From Burkholderiaceae bacterium (GTDB lineage: Bacteria; Pseudomonadota; Gammaproteobacteria; Burkholderiales; Burkholderiaceae_A), in contig VERJ01000024.1 of assembly GCA_018882795.1 (NCBI GenBank), positions 1 through 34,894 of the forward strand: DNA of 34,894 nucleotides, given 5' to 3'. The notes under the pieces are model-generated. The model saw nothing but the letters and a program-made list of their open reading frames with translations. It was not told the DNA's origin and made no database searches. Positions 23,776 to 32,959 of the stretch are shown here, one piece after another (position 1 is the first letter of the stretch; every line of letters begins with the position of its first letter). Made by a program: the position numbers and the translations under genes.

Positions 23776-26004
23776 ATGAGCCAAGATCCGACCATCATCT
23801 ACACGCTGACTGACGAGGCGCCGATGCTGGCCACCCATGCCTTCCTGCCCGTCATCCGCACCTTCACTAAGCCGGCAGGTGTTCGCATCGAAGAAAGCGA
23901 CATCTCCGTTGCGGCCCGGATCCTGGGCAATTTTTCTGAATACCTCACACCCGAACAGCGGGTGCCGGACACCCTGACCGAGTTGGGCAAAAAAACGCTT
24001 GAACCAGACGCCAATATTATTAAGCTGCCCAATATCAGTGCATCCGTGCCTCAGCTGCTCGCAGCAATCAAGGAACTTCAGGCCAAGGGCTACAAGATCC
24101 CCGACTACCCCAGCGACCCGAAGACCGAAGAAGAAAAAGCCATTCGGGCCCGCTACGCCAAATGCATCGGCTCGGCCGTGAACCCGGTGCTGCGCGAAGG
24201 TAACTCGGATCGCCGGGCCCCCCGCGCGGTGAAGGAATACGCCCGCAAGAACCCACACTCCATGTCAGAGTGGTCACAGGCCTCTCGCACCCATGTCTCC
24301 CACATGCACAGCGGTGACTTCTATCACGGCGAGAAATCCATGACGCTTGACCGCGCTCGCGATGTGAAGATGGAACTGATCACCAAAAGCGGCAAGGCCG
24401 TGGTGCTTAAGCCCAAGGTCAGTCTTCAGGCGGGCGAGATCATCGACTCCATGTTCATGAGCAAAAAGGCGCTCTGCGCATTCTATGAACGCGAGATCGA
24501 AGATGCCCGCAAATCAGGGGTGATGTTCTCGCTGCACGTGAAGGCCACCATGATGAAGGTCTCGCACCCGATCGTGTTTGGTCACTGCGTGAAAATCTTT
24601 TACAAAGAAGCCTTTGATAAGCATGCCAAGACGCTCGAAGAGCTCGGCGTGAATGTCAATAACGGTATGGTCGATCTCTACAACAAGATTGCCACCCTGC
24701 CTGAGCGCCAGCGCGAAGAGATCGTACGGGATCTGCATGCCTGCCACGAGCATCGGCCCGAATTGGCCATGGTGGATTCAGCCAAGGGCATCACCAATTT
24801 CCATTCGCCAAGCGATGTGATCGTGGATGCCTCCATGCCCGCCATGATCCGCAACGGCGGCAAGATGTATGGCGCCGATGGGCGGCTCAAAGAAGTCAAG
24901 GCGGTGATGCCCGAGAGTACATTTGCCCGCATCTACCAAGAGATGATCAACTTCTGCAAATGGCATGGTGCATTTGATCCCAAGACCATGGGCACCGTGC
25001 CCAATGTGGGCCTGATGGCCCAGCAGGCCGAGGAATACGGTTCACACGATAAAACCTTCGAGATCACAGAAGACGGTGTGGCCAATATCACCGATATCGC
25101 CACTGGCGAGGTGCTGCTCTCACAGAACGTAGAAGAGGGCGATATCTGGCGCATGTGCCAAGTCAAAGATGCCCCCATTCGGGATTGGGTGAAGCTTGCC
25201 GTGAACCGCTGCCGCAACTCCGGCATGCCGGCGGTGTTCTGGCTCGATCCCTACCGTCCGCATGAAAATGAGCTGATCAAGAAAGTCAAAACCTATCTGA
25301 AGGATCACGACACCGAGGGCCTGGACATTCAGATCATGTCCCAGGTGCGTGCCATGCGTTACACCCTGGAGCGGGTCGTCCGCGGCTTTGACACCATCTC
25401 GGTCACAGGAAATATCCTGCGCGATTATCTGACCGATCTCTTTCCGATCATGGAGCTCGGTACCAGCGCCAAGATGCTCTCCATCGTGCCTCTGATGGCT
25501 GGTGGTGGCATGTACGAAACCGGCGCCGGCGGCTCAGCACCCAAGCATGTACAGCAGCTGGTGGAAGAGAACCATCTGCGCTGGGACTCCCTGGGTGAAT
25601 TCCTTGCCCTCGCAGTCAGCCTCGAAGAGCTCGGCATCAAGACTAATAACAACAAAGCCAAGATTCTGGCAAAGACCCTGGATGCGGCCACCGGCAAGCT
25701 GCTGGACAACCGCAAATCCCCCTCGCCGAAAACCGGCGAGCTGGATAACCGCGGCAGCCAGTTCTACCTGGCGATGTATTGGGCGCAGGAGTTGGCGGCA
25801 CAAAAAGAGGATGCCGCCCTTGCAGCCCACTTCGCGCCACTGGCGAAAACGCTCACCGAAAACGAACAGAAAATCGTAGCGGAGCTGAATGCTGTTCAGG
25901 GTAAGCCGGTCGATATCGGCGGCTATTACATGGTCGACGATGAAAAGATCAAAGCCGTGATGCGACCGAGCCCCACGCTGAACGCGTTGTTGGATGCTGC
26001 TTAG
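23776..26004 (+). CDS. icd: Isocitrate dehydrogenase, NADP-dependent, monomeric type
   Basis: This enzyme converts isocitrate to 2-oxoglutarate and CO2 with NADP+ in the TCA cycle. The length of 742 residues and sequences such as [41 protein letters not shown] and [26 protein letters not shown] identify the single-chain (IDH-II) form, unrelated in size to the common dimeric enzyme. A GAGGAG site lies 8 bases before the ATG. It is 110 bp downstream of the kinase gene and may have its own promoter. It converges with the HNH gene. Confidence 0.97.
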   Translation: MSQDPTIIYTLTDEAPMLATHAFLPVIRTFTKPAGVRIEESDISVAARILGNFSEYLTPEQRVPDTLTELGKKTLEPDANIIKLPNISASVPQLLAAIKELQAKGYKIPDYPSDPKTEEEKAIRARYAKCIGSAVNPVLREGNSDRRAPRAVKEYARKNPHSMSEWSQASRTHVSHMHSGDFYHGEKSMTLDRARDVKMELITKSGKAVVLKPKVSLQAGEIIDSMFMSKKALCAFYEREIEDARKSGVMFSLHVKATMMKVSHPIVFGHCVKIFYKEAFDKHAKTLEELGVNVNNGMVDLYNKIATLPERQREEIVRDLHACHEHRPELAMVDSAKGITNFHSPSDVIVDASMPAMIRNGGKMYGADGRLKEVKAVMPESTFARIYQEMINFCKWHGAFDPKTMGTVPNVGLMAQQAEEYGSHDKTFEITEDGVANITDIATGEVLLSQNVEEGDIWRMCQVKDAPIRDWVKLAVNRCRNSGMPAVFWLDPYRPHENELIKKVKTYLKDHDTEGLDIQIMSQVRAMRYTLERVVRGFDTISVTGNILRDYLTDLFPIMELGTSAKMLSIVPLMAGGGMYETGAGGSAPKHVQQLVEENHLRWDSLGEFLALAVSLEELGIKTNNNKAKILAKTLDAATGKLLDNRKSPSPKTGELDNRGSQFYLAMYWAQELAAQKEDAALAAHFAPLAKTLTENEQKIVAELNAVQGKPVDIGGYYMVDDEKIKAVMRPSPTLNALLDAA

Positions 26005-26044
26005 GGAAAGATTTTCTGCTTCCGAATCTTGTTTTCAAATCGCA

Positions 26045-26386
26045 TCACAGGAATTCTGCGGGACGCCTTTTGACCCACGCGATAAACGCGTAGATCTCAG
26101 GGTGGCCCCGCAGCGATTCCCAGCTGGCATAAGACCGAGCCAGCTCTTTCTCCGACAGGGTCTGATGGATTTTCTGGTGACAGATCTTGTGTACCAGAAA
26201 TTTTTCACGTCCCCCCTGTGATCGGGGGGTCAGGTGATGCTCATCGACCGATGGGCCTGCGATCAGCGGCCGCTCGCACAGGGGACATGCCACAGAGTCG
26301 CCCGTATCGGGCGGCGGGGGCCCGACCTGCTGACCGAGAAGTCGGGCCTGCTTCGTGTTGGCGCGCATGGAACGCTTGATCACCAC
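26045..26386 (-). CDS. HNH endonuclease-like protein
   Basis: This 113-residue protein has an HNH/treble-clef pattern: Cys34-x2-Cys37 (ACPLCERP), the histidine pair at 50-51 (DEHHLTPRSQGG) and Cys69-His70 with His74 (KICHQKIH). The paired cysteines probably hold zinc, and His51 is the likely catalytic base. The start may be GTG at 26386, with GGAG upstream, or ATG at 26368. There is no methylase or phage gene beside it, so a role in restriction is not supported; such stand-alone HNH proteins are common and poorly characterised. Confidence 0.8.
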   Translation of the reverse strand: MVIKRSMRANTKQARLLGQQVGPPPPDTGDSVACPLCERPLIAGPSVDEHHLTPRSQGGREKFLVHKICHQKIHQTLSEKELARSYASWESLRGHPEIYAFIAWVKRRPAEFL

Positions 26387-26439
26387 TGCAACACTCTCCG
26401 AAATATAAAGAGTGAAACATTTAGCATTCCACCGCCAAC

Positions 26440-29043
26440 CTAAGCAAGTGATCGCAACGCCGCTTTGGCAATCCAGTCGGCACTCACACGGAATTCATTC
26501 CTGAGATTGGCACGGGTATCGCTCTTGCCAAAACCATCAGTACCCAGGGTGCTATATGCCGCAGGCACATAGGCACGAATCATTTCGGGCAGGGCACGGA
26601 CATAATCTGAGACCGCCACCACCGGTGCCTGGCCGACACCCAGCATTTTTGACACCCAGGGGCGGTCTGCAGCCTGGCCATCCAACTGGGCACGGTCATA
26701 ACGCGCGCCGTCACGGGCAAGCTCTGAATAACTGGTCACACTCCAGACTTCGGCCTTGATGCCGTGTTCCTCTCTCAATTTCTGGGCTGCAGCGATGGCC
26801 TCCTTCAACACAGCGCCTGCACCGAGCAAGCGCACATCGGGCTGGTCCACCGGCTGCACACAGTGCATGCCGCGCAGAATGCCTTCGCGCGAGCCCTCAG
26901 GCATGCTCGGCTGGGCATCGTTTTGATTGGTGACCGTGACATAGTAGAAAACATCCTCCTGCTGCTCGGCCATCCTGCGCATGCCATCATCAATGATCAC
27001 CGCCAGTTCGTAAGCATGGGCCGGGTCATACGACACGCAGTTCGGGATGGTGGAAGCCACCAGCAGGCTGCTGCCATCCTGGTGCTGCAGACCTTCTCCC
27101 GCAAGGGTGGTCCGGCCCGAGGTTGCACCAATTAAAAATCCCCGTGCACGTTGATCGGCCGCTGCCCAAATCAAATCACCGACCCGCTGAAAACCAAACA
27201 TCGAGTAGTAGATGTAAAACGGCACCATCGGCAGGCCGTGCACCGAGTAGCTCGTTGCGGCGGCTGTCCACGACGCCAATGCACCTGCCTCGGAGATGCC
27301 CTCTTCCAGAATTTGCCCATCCTTTGCTTCCCGGTAATAAAGAATTGATCCGATATCTTCGGGTTCATAGAGCTGGCCCTGAGCAGAATAAATGCCCACC
27401 TGTTTAAACAGACTGGCCATGCCGAATGTCCGGGCCTCATCGGCCACGATGGGCACCACATGCCGACCAAAATCAGGCGCCTTCAGCAGATTGCCCAACA
27501 TGCGCACCATGGCCATGGTGGTGGACATCTCCTTGCCATCGGCCTGCAGGGCAAATTGCGCATGGCTCTCCAATGCGGGCACAGGCAGGCTATGGCCGCC
27601 CGATCGCCTGCGGGGCATAAAGCCGCCCAGCGCCGCACGCTGCTGCAAAAGATGTTTCATCTCGGGGCTGTCGGCCTGCGGCTTATAAAACGAGAGGTTC
27701 TCCACCTGTTCATCGGAGAGTGGCAATCCAAATCGGTCACGGAATTCGATCAAATTTTCTTTTTCAAGTTTCTTTTGCTGGTGGGTGGTCATGCGGCCCT
27801 GGCCCGCCTTGCCCATGCCGAAGCCCTTTTTGGTCTGGGCCAGAATCACTGTCGGCCTGCCTCGATGCTGCGATGCCATCCAGTAGGCCGCATGAATTTT
27901 GCGCATGTCATGGCCACCGCGTTTGAGCTGATCGATCTGTGCATCGGTCAGCGAGCTGGCAAGGGCCTGCAGAATTGGGTTCTGGCCAAAGAATCGCTCA
28001 CGGTTGAACTTGCCATCGTTGGCTGCAAAGGTCTGCAGCTGGCCATCCGGCGTGGCCGTTAAGGCATCCACCAGCGCACCGGTTTTATCGCGCGCAAACA
28101 GGGGATCCCAGTCGGAGCCCCAGAGCAGCTTGATCACATTCCATCCCGCGCCCTCAAAGAGGGTCTCCAGCTCGTCCACCACGTGGCTGTTGCCTCGGAC
28201 CGGGCCATCCAGTCGCTGCAGGTTGCAGTTGATCACGAAGATCAGGTTGTCCAGCTTCTCGCGTGCTGCCAATGAGAGCGCCGCCACCGACTCGGGCTCA
28301 TCCATTTCGCCATCACCAAAGATTCCCCACACCTTTCGCGGCTCGGATTGGGCAAGGCCCCGATGCTCCAGATAACGCATAAAGCGGGCCTGATAGATTG
28401 CCGAGATCGGTCCCAGGCCCATCGAGCCCGTGGGGAACTGCCAGAAATCCGGCATCAGCCATGGGTGAGGATAGGAAGAAAGGCCCTGACGGCCCGCATG
28501 GCGGGCATCAATCTCACGGCGATAGAACTCCAGATCCTCAGCACCCAGCCGCCCCTCCAGAAAAGCCCGGGCGTAGACACCTGGTGCCGAGTGGGGTTGG
28601 AAGAACACCACATCGCCCGCGTGGCTGTCGTCTGCAGCGCGGAAAAAATGATTAAAACCAACCTCGAATAAATCGGCTGCAGAGGCATAGCTGGCAATGT
28701 GGCCGCCGAGTTCGCTGGAGAACTGGTTGGCCCGCACCACCATGGCCAGTGCATTCCAGCGCATGATGCCGGCGATTCGTTCCTCCAGTGCAAGCGCATT
28801 GGCCCCACCAGGGTAGGTCGGCTCCTGCTCGACGCGGATGGTGTTGATATAGGGCGTGTTGCGTGGCCGCTGCCAATGCACACCGCGTGACTTGGCGGCC
28901 TTATAGAGTTCGTTGATCAGAAACGCTGCCCGATCCCGGCCCTCATGCGCAATAACGCCCTCCAGCGCATCAATCCACTCCTGCGTTTCGGTTTGATCCA
29001 GATCGGGCTGGGATCCAATCAGGCCCTGATGACTCATGTCCAT
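26440..29043 (-). CDS. aceE: Pyruvate dehydrogenase E1 component, homodimeric type
   Basis: AceE decarboxylates pyruvate with thiamine diphosphate and passes the acetyl group to the lipoyl E2. The 867-residue protein has the thiamine-binding region GDGEMDEPES...LIFVINCNLQRLDGPVRGN and the usual transketolase-like second half (ARTFGMASLFKQVGIYS). The start is set by AAAGGAG five bases before the ATG at 29043; a GTG seven codons earlier is not used. Unlike most relatives it is not followed by aceF and lpd: an HNH gene lies downstream. E2 and E3 must be encoded elsewhere. It is divergent from an Lrp/AsnC-type regulator that may control it. Confidence 0.96.
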   Translation of the reverse strand: MDMSHQGLIGSQPDLDQTETQEWIDALEGVIAHEGRDRAAFLINELYKAAKSRGVHWQRPRNTPYINTIRVEQEPTYPGGANALALEERIAGIMRWNALAMVVRANQFSSELGGHIASYASAADLFEVGFNHFFRAADDSHAGDVVFFQPHSAPGVYARAFLEGRLGAEDLEFYRREIDARHAGRQGLSSYPHPWLMPDFWQFPTGSMGLGPISAIYQARFMRYLEHRGLAQSEPRKVWGIFGDGEMDEPESVAALSLAAREKLDNLIFVINCNLQRLDGPVRGNSHVVDELETLFEGAGWNVIKLLWGSDWDPLFARDKTGALVDALTATPDGQLQTFAANDGKFNRERFFGQNPILQALASSLTDAQIDQLKRGGHDMRKIHAAYWMASQHRGRPTVILAQTKKGFGMGKAGQGRMTTHQQKKLEKENLIEFRDRFGLPLSDEQVENLSFYKPQADSPEMKHLLQQRAALGGFMPRRRSGGHSLPVPALESHAQFALQADGKEMSTTMAMVRMLGNLLKAPDFGRHVVPIVADEARTFGMASLFKQVGIYSAQGQLYEPEDIGSILYYREAKDGQILEEGISEAGALASWTAAATSYSVHGLPMVPFYIYYSMFGFQRVGDLIWAAADQRARGFLIGATSGRTTLAGEGLQHQDGSSLLVASTIPNCVSYDPAHAYELAVIIDDGMRRMAEQQEDVFYYVTVTNQNDAQPSMPEGSREGILRGMHCVQPVDQPDVRLLGAGAVLKEAIAAAQKLREEHGIKAEVWSVTSYSELARDGARYDRAQLDGQAADRPWVSKMLGVGQAPVVAVSDYVRALPEMIRAYVPAAYSTLGTDGFGKSDTRANLRNEFRVSADWIAKAALRSLA

Positions 29044-29116
29044 GGCGACTCCTTTAGTAATCACGAAACGATACCGGCAGGGGTACCGCAGAGGATGCCG
29101 AAAAAGCTTTAAAAAT

Positions 29117-29137
29117 CATTTTACACAGCATAAAATG
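29117..29137. promoter_or_regulatory. Inverted repeat between aceE and the Lrp-type regulator
   Basis: Perfect 7-base arms CATTTTA and TAAAATG flank 7 bases. The site lies 29 bp before the regulator start, within the 122-bp divergent region. TTTACA (29120-29125), 17 bases and TTAATT could form the regulator promoter, overlapping the repeat. It is a candidate Lrp/AsnC operator for autoregulation and for aceE. Confidence 0.45.
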
Positions 29138-29165
29138 CCACTTTAATTCTCATTTAACACTTTTT

Positions 29166-29636
29166 ATGTCAATAGAACTCGATTCCACAGATCTCAAGAT
29201 TCTGCGCTGGCTGCAGGCCGATGCCAGCCTGAGCAATGTGGAGCTGGCCGAGAAAATCAACCTCTCACCGTCGCCAACCCTGGCCCGCGTGAAGCGGCTT
29301 CAGTCTTCTAACGTGATCTCCAAAATCGTGGCCCTGACCAATCCGCACTCACTGGGGCTGAAAGTAAACGTGTTTGTGCGCATCTCGCTGGAAAAACAGG
29401 AATCGGTGGTGCTGGAGCGTTTCGAGCGGGCCGTGAGCAAATTCGATGAGGTGATGGAGGTCTACCTCATGACCGGAGATGAAGACTATCTATTAAGAAT
29501 CGTGGTGCCCGATCTGCAGGCGCTGGAGCGCTTCATTCTGGAGCATCTGACCAAAATCCCTGGCATCAAAAACATTAAATCCAGTTTTGCCCTAAAGCAG
29601 GTGAAGTACAAGACCGCATTGCCGATTCGGCTTTAA
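29166..29636 (+). CDS. Lrp/AsnC family transcriptional regulator
   Basis: This 156-residue regulator has an N-terminal helix-turn-helix (LDSTDLKILRWLQADASLSNVELAEKINLSPSPTLARVKRL, about 5-45) and a C-terminal RAM ligand-binding domain (VNVFVRISLEKQ...GDEDYLLRIVVPDLQALERFI). Such proteins sense amino acids or related metabolites and form octamers. It is divergent from aceE, a common arrangement for a local regulator. The ATG lacks a strong ribosome binding site. The stop is 3 bp from that of the convergent SMR gene. Confidence 0.9.
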   Translation: MSIELDSTDLKILRWLQADASLSNVELAEKINLSPSPTLARVKRLQSSNVISKIVALTNPHSLGLKVNVFVRISLEKQESVVLERFERAVSKFDEVMEVYLMTGDEDYLLRIVVPDLQALERFILEHLTKIPGIKNIKSSFALKQVKYKTALPIRL

Positions 29637-29639
29637 CAA

Positions 29640-29969
29640 CTAATGAGAGATGGAGTCGGAAAACAAGTTGATCACCACTACACCTGAAATAATCAGGGCA
29701 ATGCCAATGAGTGCCGCAAGATCAAGTTTCTGTCCGATCCAAACCCAGCCGATGATTCCCACCAGGGCGATTCCAACACCCGACCAGATCGCATAGGTGA
29801 TCGCCAGCGGGAGCACCTGCACCACCTTCGCCAATAAAAAGAAGGCCAGGCCATACCCCAGCGCCACAATCAGAATGGGAAGGGGCCTGCTGAAGCCATC
29901 GGTGTAGCGAAGTGCAATGGTTCCGGCGACTTCAGCGGCAATCGCAATGCCAAGATATAACCACGTCAT
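29640..29969 (-). CDS. Small multidrug resistance (SMR) family transporter
   Basis: This 109-residue protein has four membrane helices. The essential proton- and drug-binding glutamate is present at Glu13 (AAEVAGTIALRY), and the family region AITYAIWSGVGIALVGIIGW is intact. Proteins of this type export cationic compounds or guanidinium in exchange for protons. It lies downstream of the isomerase gene on the same strand, 39 bp away, with a palindrome in the gap. Confidence 0.92.
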   Translation of the reverse strand: MTWLYLGIAIAAEVAGTIALRYTDGFSRPLPILIVALGYGLAFFLLAKVVQVLPLAITYAIWSGVGIALVGIIGWVWIGQKLDLAALIGIALIISGVVVINLFSDSISH

Positions 29970-29988
29970 GAGGGGCTCTCTGGGGGTC

Positions 29989-30003
29989 TGTGTAATTTAC
30001 ACA
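29989..30003. promoter_or_regulatory. Palindrome before the SMR transporter gene
   Basis: TGTGTAATTTACACA has 7-base arms around one central base. It lies 20 bp upstream of the SMR start, just after the isomerase stop. It could be the operator of a TetR- or GntR-like regulator. It does not fit the TGT-N12-ACA spacing of PpsR/CrtJ. Confidence 0.4.
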
Positions 30004-30008
30004 ATTGA

Positions 30009-30638
30009 TCAGGGCTTGATCAGCGGATTCTCGATTGCCCGAAGCGCCCTGAATTCTGGCCGATCAAACATCGCAGGGTCTTCCAGAAAATCCAGCACCC
30101 AAGCGATGGTGTCGGTGCCCCAAAAGACATGGCCACCCAATACAACAGTGGGCACACCGAAAACCCCACACGCGGCGGCCTTGGCCGTCTCGTCAGTCAA
30201 TCTCTGACGAATCTCTGGGCCTTCGGGTCTGGGTGTGGTGTCCGACAGTCCGATGGCAGCACAGAACTGTGGCCATTCCAGATCCGGATCTCGGCCCTCC
30301 GCCCACACGAAATCAAAGGCACGATCCACCATGGTCCAGTCTGCGTTTCTTTCCAGAAGCAGCCGCTGCATTGCCACGGAGGGGAAAGGATGGCGCTTTG
30401 GGAACTGCATGGGAATGCCATGCCGCTTTGCCATCCAGATGCAGAGATCATAGGTATGGGCTCGTTTTTCTGAGACTTCCGCAGGCCCACGATTGTTTTG
30501 CAGCCGAAGCAGCCCCGGAAAAAAGATTGGCCGGGGATGCAACTCAAGCCGCTCCATCAGCGGCGCCCGAAGGCGCAGGAATAGATAAGTAAACGGCGAA
30601 ATGATGTCGTAGTAAAAATCGGCCTGGGGTTTGCTCAT
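30009..30638 (-). CDS. 2-hydroxychromene-2-carboxylate isomerase-like protein (DsbA fold, kappa GST type)
   Basis: This 209-residue protein starts MSKPQADFYYDIISPFTYLFLRLR, the usual N-terminus of the HCCA isomerase/kappa glutathione transferase family, with Ser14 as the likely glutathione-activating residue. A later GVFGVPTVVLGGHVFWGTD segment contains the conserved cis-proline and the C-terminal thioredoxin part. In naphthalene degradation the family acts on hydroxychromene carboxylate; no such pathway is seen here, so the substrate is unknown. The frame extends to a GTG at 30683, but the ATG at 30638 fits the family. It is divergent from the redoxin gene. Confidence 0.87.
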   Translation of the reverse strand: MSKPQADFYYDIISPFTYLFLRLRAPLMERLELHPRPIFFPGLLRLQNNRGPAEVSEKRAHTYDLCIWMAKRHGIPMQFPKRHPFPSVAMQRLLLERNADWTMVDRAFDFVWAEGRDPDLEWPQFCAAIGLSDTTPRPEGPEIRQRLTDETAKAAACGVFGVPTVVLGGHVFWGTDTIAWVLDFLEDPAMFDRPEFRALRAIENPLIKP

Positions 30639-30685
30639 AATGGCTGAGCCTTTTTCTTGATGGATAAGCGTGCTATTTTGCACCG

Positions 30686-31357
30686 ATGAAGCAGCCCCAT
30701 AAACCCCAATATTTTTTTGTGAAAAGCGCGGCCAAGTTCTTTTTTAGCCGAGCCGCAGTGCTTGCCTTCATTGGGACTTTGAGCGGCGCAATACTGCCGC
30801 ACCAGACGGCATTCGCCCTGGCCGAACCCGGCACCACTGCCCCACCCATCCAAGTCACCGATGTCAATGGCAAGCCCGTGAAGCTTTCAGATTACAAAGG
30901 CCGATGGGTGGCGCTGGAATGGACCAATCCGGAATGCCCGTTTGTGCAGAAGCACTACAACAGCGGCAATATGCAATCCACACAGAAAGAAGCGCTGGAG
31001 AGGAATGTGGTGTGGATTCAGATCAACTCCACCAATCCATCGCACTCCGATTACAAATCCCCGGAGGCCATGAAAGCCTGGAATACCGAGAAGCGGGCGC
31101 AGATCACCCATGCCACGATGGATTCCGCAGGGGCCGCTGGCAGAGCCTATGGCGCCAAGACCACCCCGCAGATGGTGCTGATCGATCCACAGGGCAAGGT
31201 GGTCTACCACGGCGCGATTGACAGCATGCGCTCTGCCAATCCGGCCGACATTCCCAAGGCCACCAACTACATGAAGCAGGCGCTGAATGAGGCGCTATCC
31301 GGGAAACCGGTATCGGTGTCCTCGAGTGTGCCTTATGGCTGCTCGGTGAAGTACTGA
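30686..31357 (+). CDS. Exported thioredoxin-like redoxin
   Basis: This is a 223-residue protein with a basic start and a hydrophobic stretch (about 22-44, ending TAFALA) that looks like a signal peptide for export. The mature part is an AhpC/TSA-type thioredoxin fold: APPIQVTDVNGKPVKLSDYKG, then WTNPECPFVQKHY with Cys84, and KTTPQMVLIDPQGKVVYHGAID. Only one cysteine sits at the active site, followed by a distant C-terminal one (PYGCSVKY), so it is not a simple CxxC thioredoxin. It may act on peroxides or on periplasmic protein thiols. There is no clear ribosome binding site. Confidence 0.87.
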   Translation: MKQPHKPQYFFVKSAAKFFFSRAAVLAFIGTLSGAILPHQTAFALAEPGTTAPPIQVTDVNGKPVKLSDYKGRWVALEWTNPECPFVQKHYNSGNMQSTQKEALERNVVWIQINSTNPSHSDYKSPEAMKAWNTEKRAQITHATMDSAGAAGRAYGAKTTPQMVLIDPQGKVVYHGAIDSMRSANPADIPKATNYMKQALNEALSGKPVSVSSSVPYGCSVKY

Positions 31358-31438
31358 CGCCAAGCCAGCCGTCGTGACTGGCATCATGGATTTGCTGCTG
31401 TTGCTCCCACGCCTACTTAACTCTGAATTAAAAAATTA

Positions 31439-32206
31439 ATGATGAATTACATGAAGCAAGCAGTTCTTAGCCTTTTGCTTTTGATTGCGATGCCGTCATT
31501 CTCACAAGTCATCCCCGTTGAACCTCTTACCAAAGGTTTTTTTGGAACGCAGCAGACGATGACCATGTTGTATGAAAGAAATGATGCGGAACTAACAGTT
31601 GTTGTTGTCATGGGTCACCCAGGGCATTTCGGCCTAAAGACGGGAGATACATTTGTAAGAAATCAAACTGCCAACATGATGCGAGGTCTCACGTATCGTC
31701 AAAAAATCAAAGCCAATATCGTAATTCTCGATAACCCGTTTCCCCTTCAAGGTATAGGCGCCCGCTCCAGCAGTGACCATATAAGAAGAATTGAAAGTGT
31801 GGTCAATTTTTACGGCCAGAAATTCAAATTGCCCATTTGGCTATTTGGCCATAGCGATGGATCAATCAGTGTTTCTGAATACCTAAACAAGTCAGAGGAG
31901 ACACGCAAATCCCTTGCCGGGGCTATCTTGAGTGCCGGTAGAGATGAAACACGAATTAGAGAGGATTGGAAAGTACACGCATTAGTCATACATCACGAGA
32001 AAGACGGTTGCGATGTGACTTCTTTTTACGGCGCGAAGCGATACTTTGCACGGATTAAAGAAGTCAACACCGGCAATAGCGAATTCGCAACGGTCGTAGG
32101 TGGTATGAGCAGTGGTGCACCTTGTTCAACCGGGTTCCACATGTATGAGGGGGCGTTCGGCGAAACACTTGGTCTAATTGAGGATTTTATTGCTCGAAAT
32201 AAATAA
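31439..32206 (+). CDS. Exported alpha/beta hydrolase-like protein, unknown substrate
   Basis: I do not recognise a named family. The protein (up to 255 residues) begins with a signal peptide, MKQAVLSLLLLIAMPSFSQ, reached from three closely spaced ATGs (31439, 31442, 31451) with no clear ribosome binding site. A nucleophile elbow GHSDGS (Ser139), an aspartate in HHEKDGCDV (Asp189) and a histidine in STGFHMYEG (His234) give a plausible catalytic triad. Cys191 and Cys229, next to the Asp and His loops, may form a disulfide. The gene is clearly more AT-rich than its left neighbours and starts the AT-rich patch. It is probably periplasmic or lipid-facing. Confidence 0.75.
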   Translation: MMNYMKQAVLSLLLLIAMPSFSQVIPVEPLTKGFFGTQQTMTMLYERNDAELTVVVVMGHPGHFGLKTGDTFVRNQTANMMRGLTYRQKIKANIVILDNPFPLQGIGARSSSDHIRRIESVVNFYGQKFKLPIWLFGHSDGSISVSEYLNKSEETRKSLAGAILSAGRDETRIREDWKVHALVIHHEKDGCDVTSFYGAKRYFARIKEVNTGNSEFATVVGGMSSGAPCSTGFHMYEGAFGETLGLIEDFIARNK

Positions 32207-32239
32207 TTAATTCTCTCAATCTCTGCCCGAAGAGAACAT

Positions 32240-32265
32240 AAATCGCTTTATCTCTGATGCGATTT
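32240..32265. terminator. Hairpin between the convergent hydrolase and DUF4359-like genes
   Basis: AAATCGC and GCGATTT form a perfect 7-bp stem with a 12-base loop, 34 bp after the hydrolase stop. There is no strong T run on either strand, so it is only a candidate terminator for the convergent genes. Confidence 0.3.
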
Positions 32266-32309
32266 ACAGCGAGCACATTTAAAATTCACTTAGCACCTAA
32301 TGCGCACCG

Positions 32310-32669
32310 CTATTGAGTAGACTCTGTGGATATGGGTAGAAAGTTTCCGCCAATACCGAGAACTTTCATGTTCTTTGCCTTCACTCCAAAATCTCTTGCC
32401 AACTTCATATCTACTTCATACAACGAAAACACCCAGTAATCTCGTCGAGTTGTTGCCTCATTCAGATAGCTTGTAATCATCATATTTCCGAATCCCGCAA
32501 TCATTTTTTCCAGTCCAGAGCTTCTTTCGTCTGCTTTAAAATCTAGATCTGGATAATTCCTCTTAATCTGCGCCGCAGCAAAGTCAACGAAGTCACTTTT
32601 CGTTGGATTCGTTACATTTAATCCAAATACGCCGATAAGTAACGTAACAATCAGAATTATTCTTTTCAC
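32310..32669 (-). CDS. Small exported DUF4359-like protein
   Basis: From the GTG at 32669 this is a 119-residue protein with an N-terminal hydrophobic segment (KRIILIVTLLIGVFGLNV) followed by TNPTKSDFVDFAAAQI, the pattern that opens DUF4359 proteins. A later part, RRDYWVFSLYEVDM...KVLGIGGNFLPI, also fits that group as I remember it. Function is unknown; it is probably anchored or exported. The GTG shares a base with the stop of the upstream cysteine-repeat gene (TAGTG), so translation is coupled; a frame from 32690 is less likely. Base composition is AT-rich. Confidence 0.7.
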   Translation of the reverse strand: MKRIILIVTLLIGVFGLNVTNPTKSDFVDFAAAQIKRNYPDLDFKADERSSGLEKMIAGFGNMMITSYLNEATTRRDYWVFSLYEVDMKLARDFGVKAKNMKVLGIGGNFLPISTESTQ

Positions 32670-32941
32670 TACCTCACCATTGCTAAACATTGATTTTTTG
32701 TGTCTAGTGACCGAATGCTGTAACAGTAACTGCGCTGATTACCCACCTGGGCAAGGCAGTAGTTTTTTGTGTCTGATTCCCCGATTGAATAGCAGTATGA
32801 CCGTTGGTCCCGTGTTGTCGCAAGGCAGAAGTTCTTGCGGTCGTAATTCTGAATGGAATAGCAATTGGATGGGTTAGCGTGACCGACGGCAGGAGTCAAA
32901 GCAATGCCGGTAAGCACCAGAAGCAGATTTTTGAGGTTCAT
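32669..32941 (-). CDS. Exported protein of three 23-residue cysteine repeats
   Basis: This protein has 90 residues: a signal peptide MNLKNLLLVLTGIALTPAVGHA, then three tandem repeats of exactly 23 residues with the pattern CYSI-x3-D-x-KN-x-CLA. Cysteines lie at 27/39, 50/62 and 73/85, always 12 apart, suggesting one disulfide or metal site per repeat. The last two repeats are closest, sharing NQRSYCYSI and DTKN. I know no function. An ATG four codons earlier (32953) is an alternative start. It follows the small lipoprotein gene after 18 bp and is coupled to the DUF4359-like gene, giving a three-gene set of exported proteins. Confidence 0.78.
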   Translation of the reverse strand: MNLKNLLLVLTGIALTPAVGHANPSNCYSIQNYDRKNFCLATTRDQRSYCYSIGESDTKNYCLAQVGNQRSYCYSIRSLDTKNQCLAMVR

Positions 32942-32959
32942 TTGCTCATCCATAGAACA

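Noticed and set aside
26045..26386. Restriction-modification or phage defence system
   Set aside because: The HNH protein has no methylase, helicase or other defence gene beside it.
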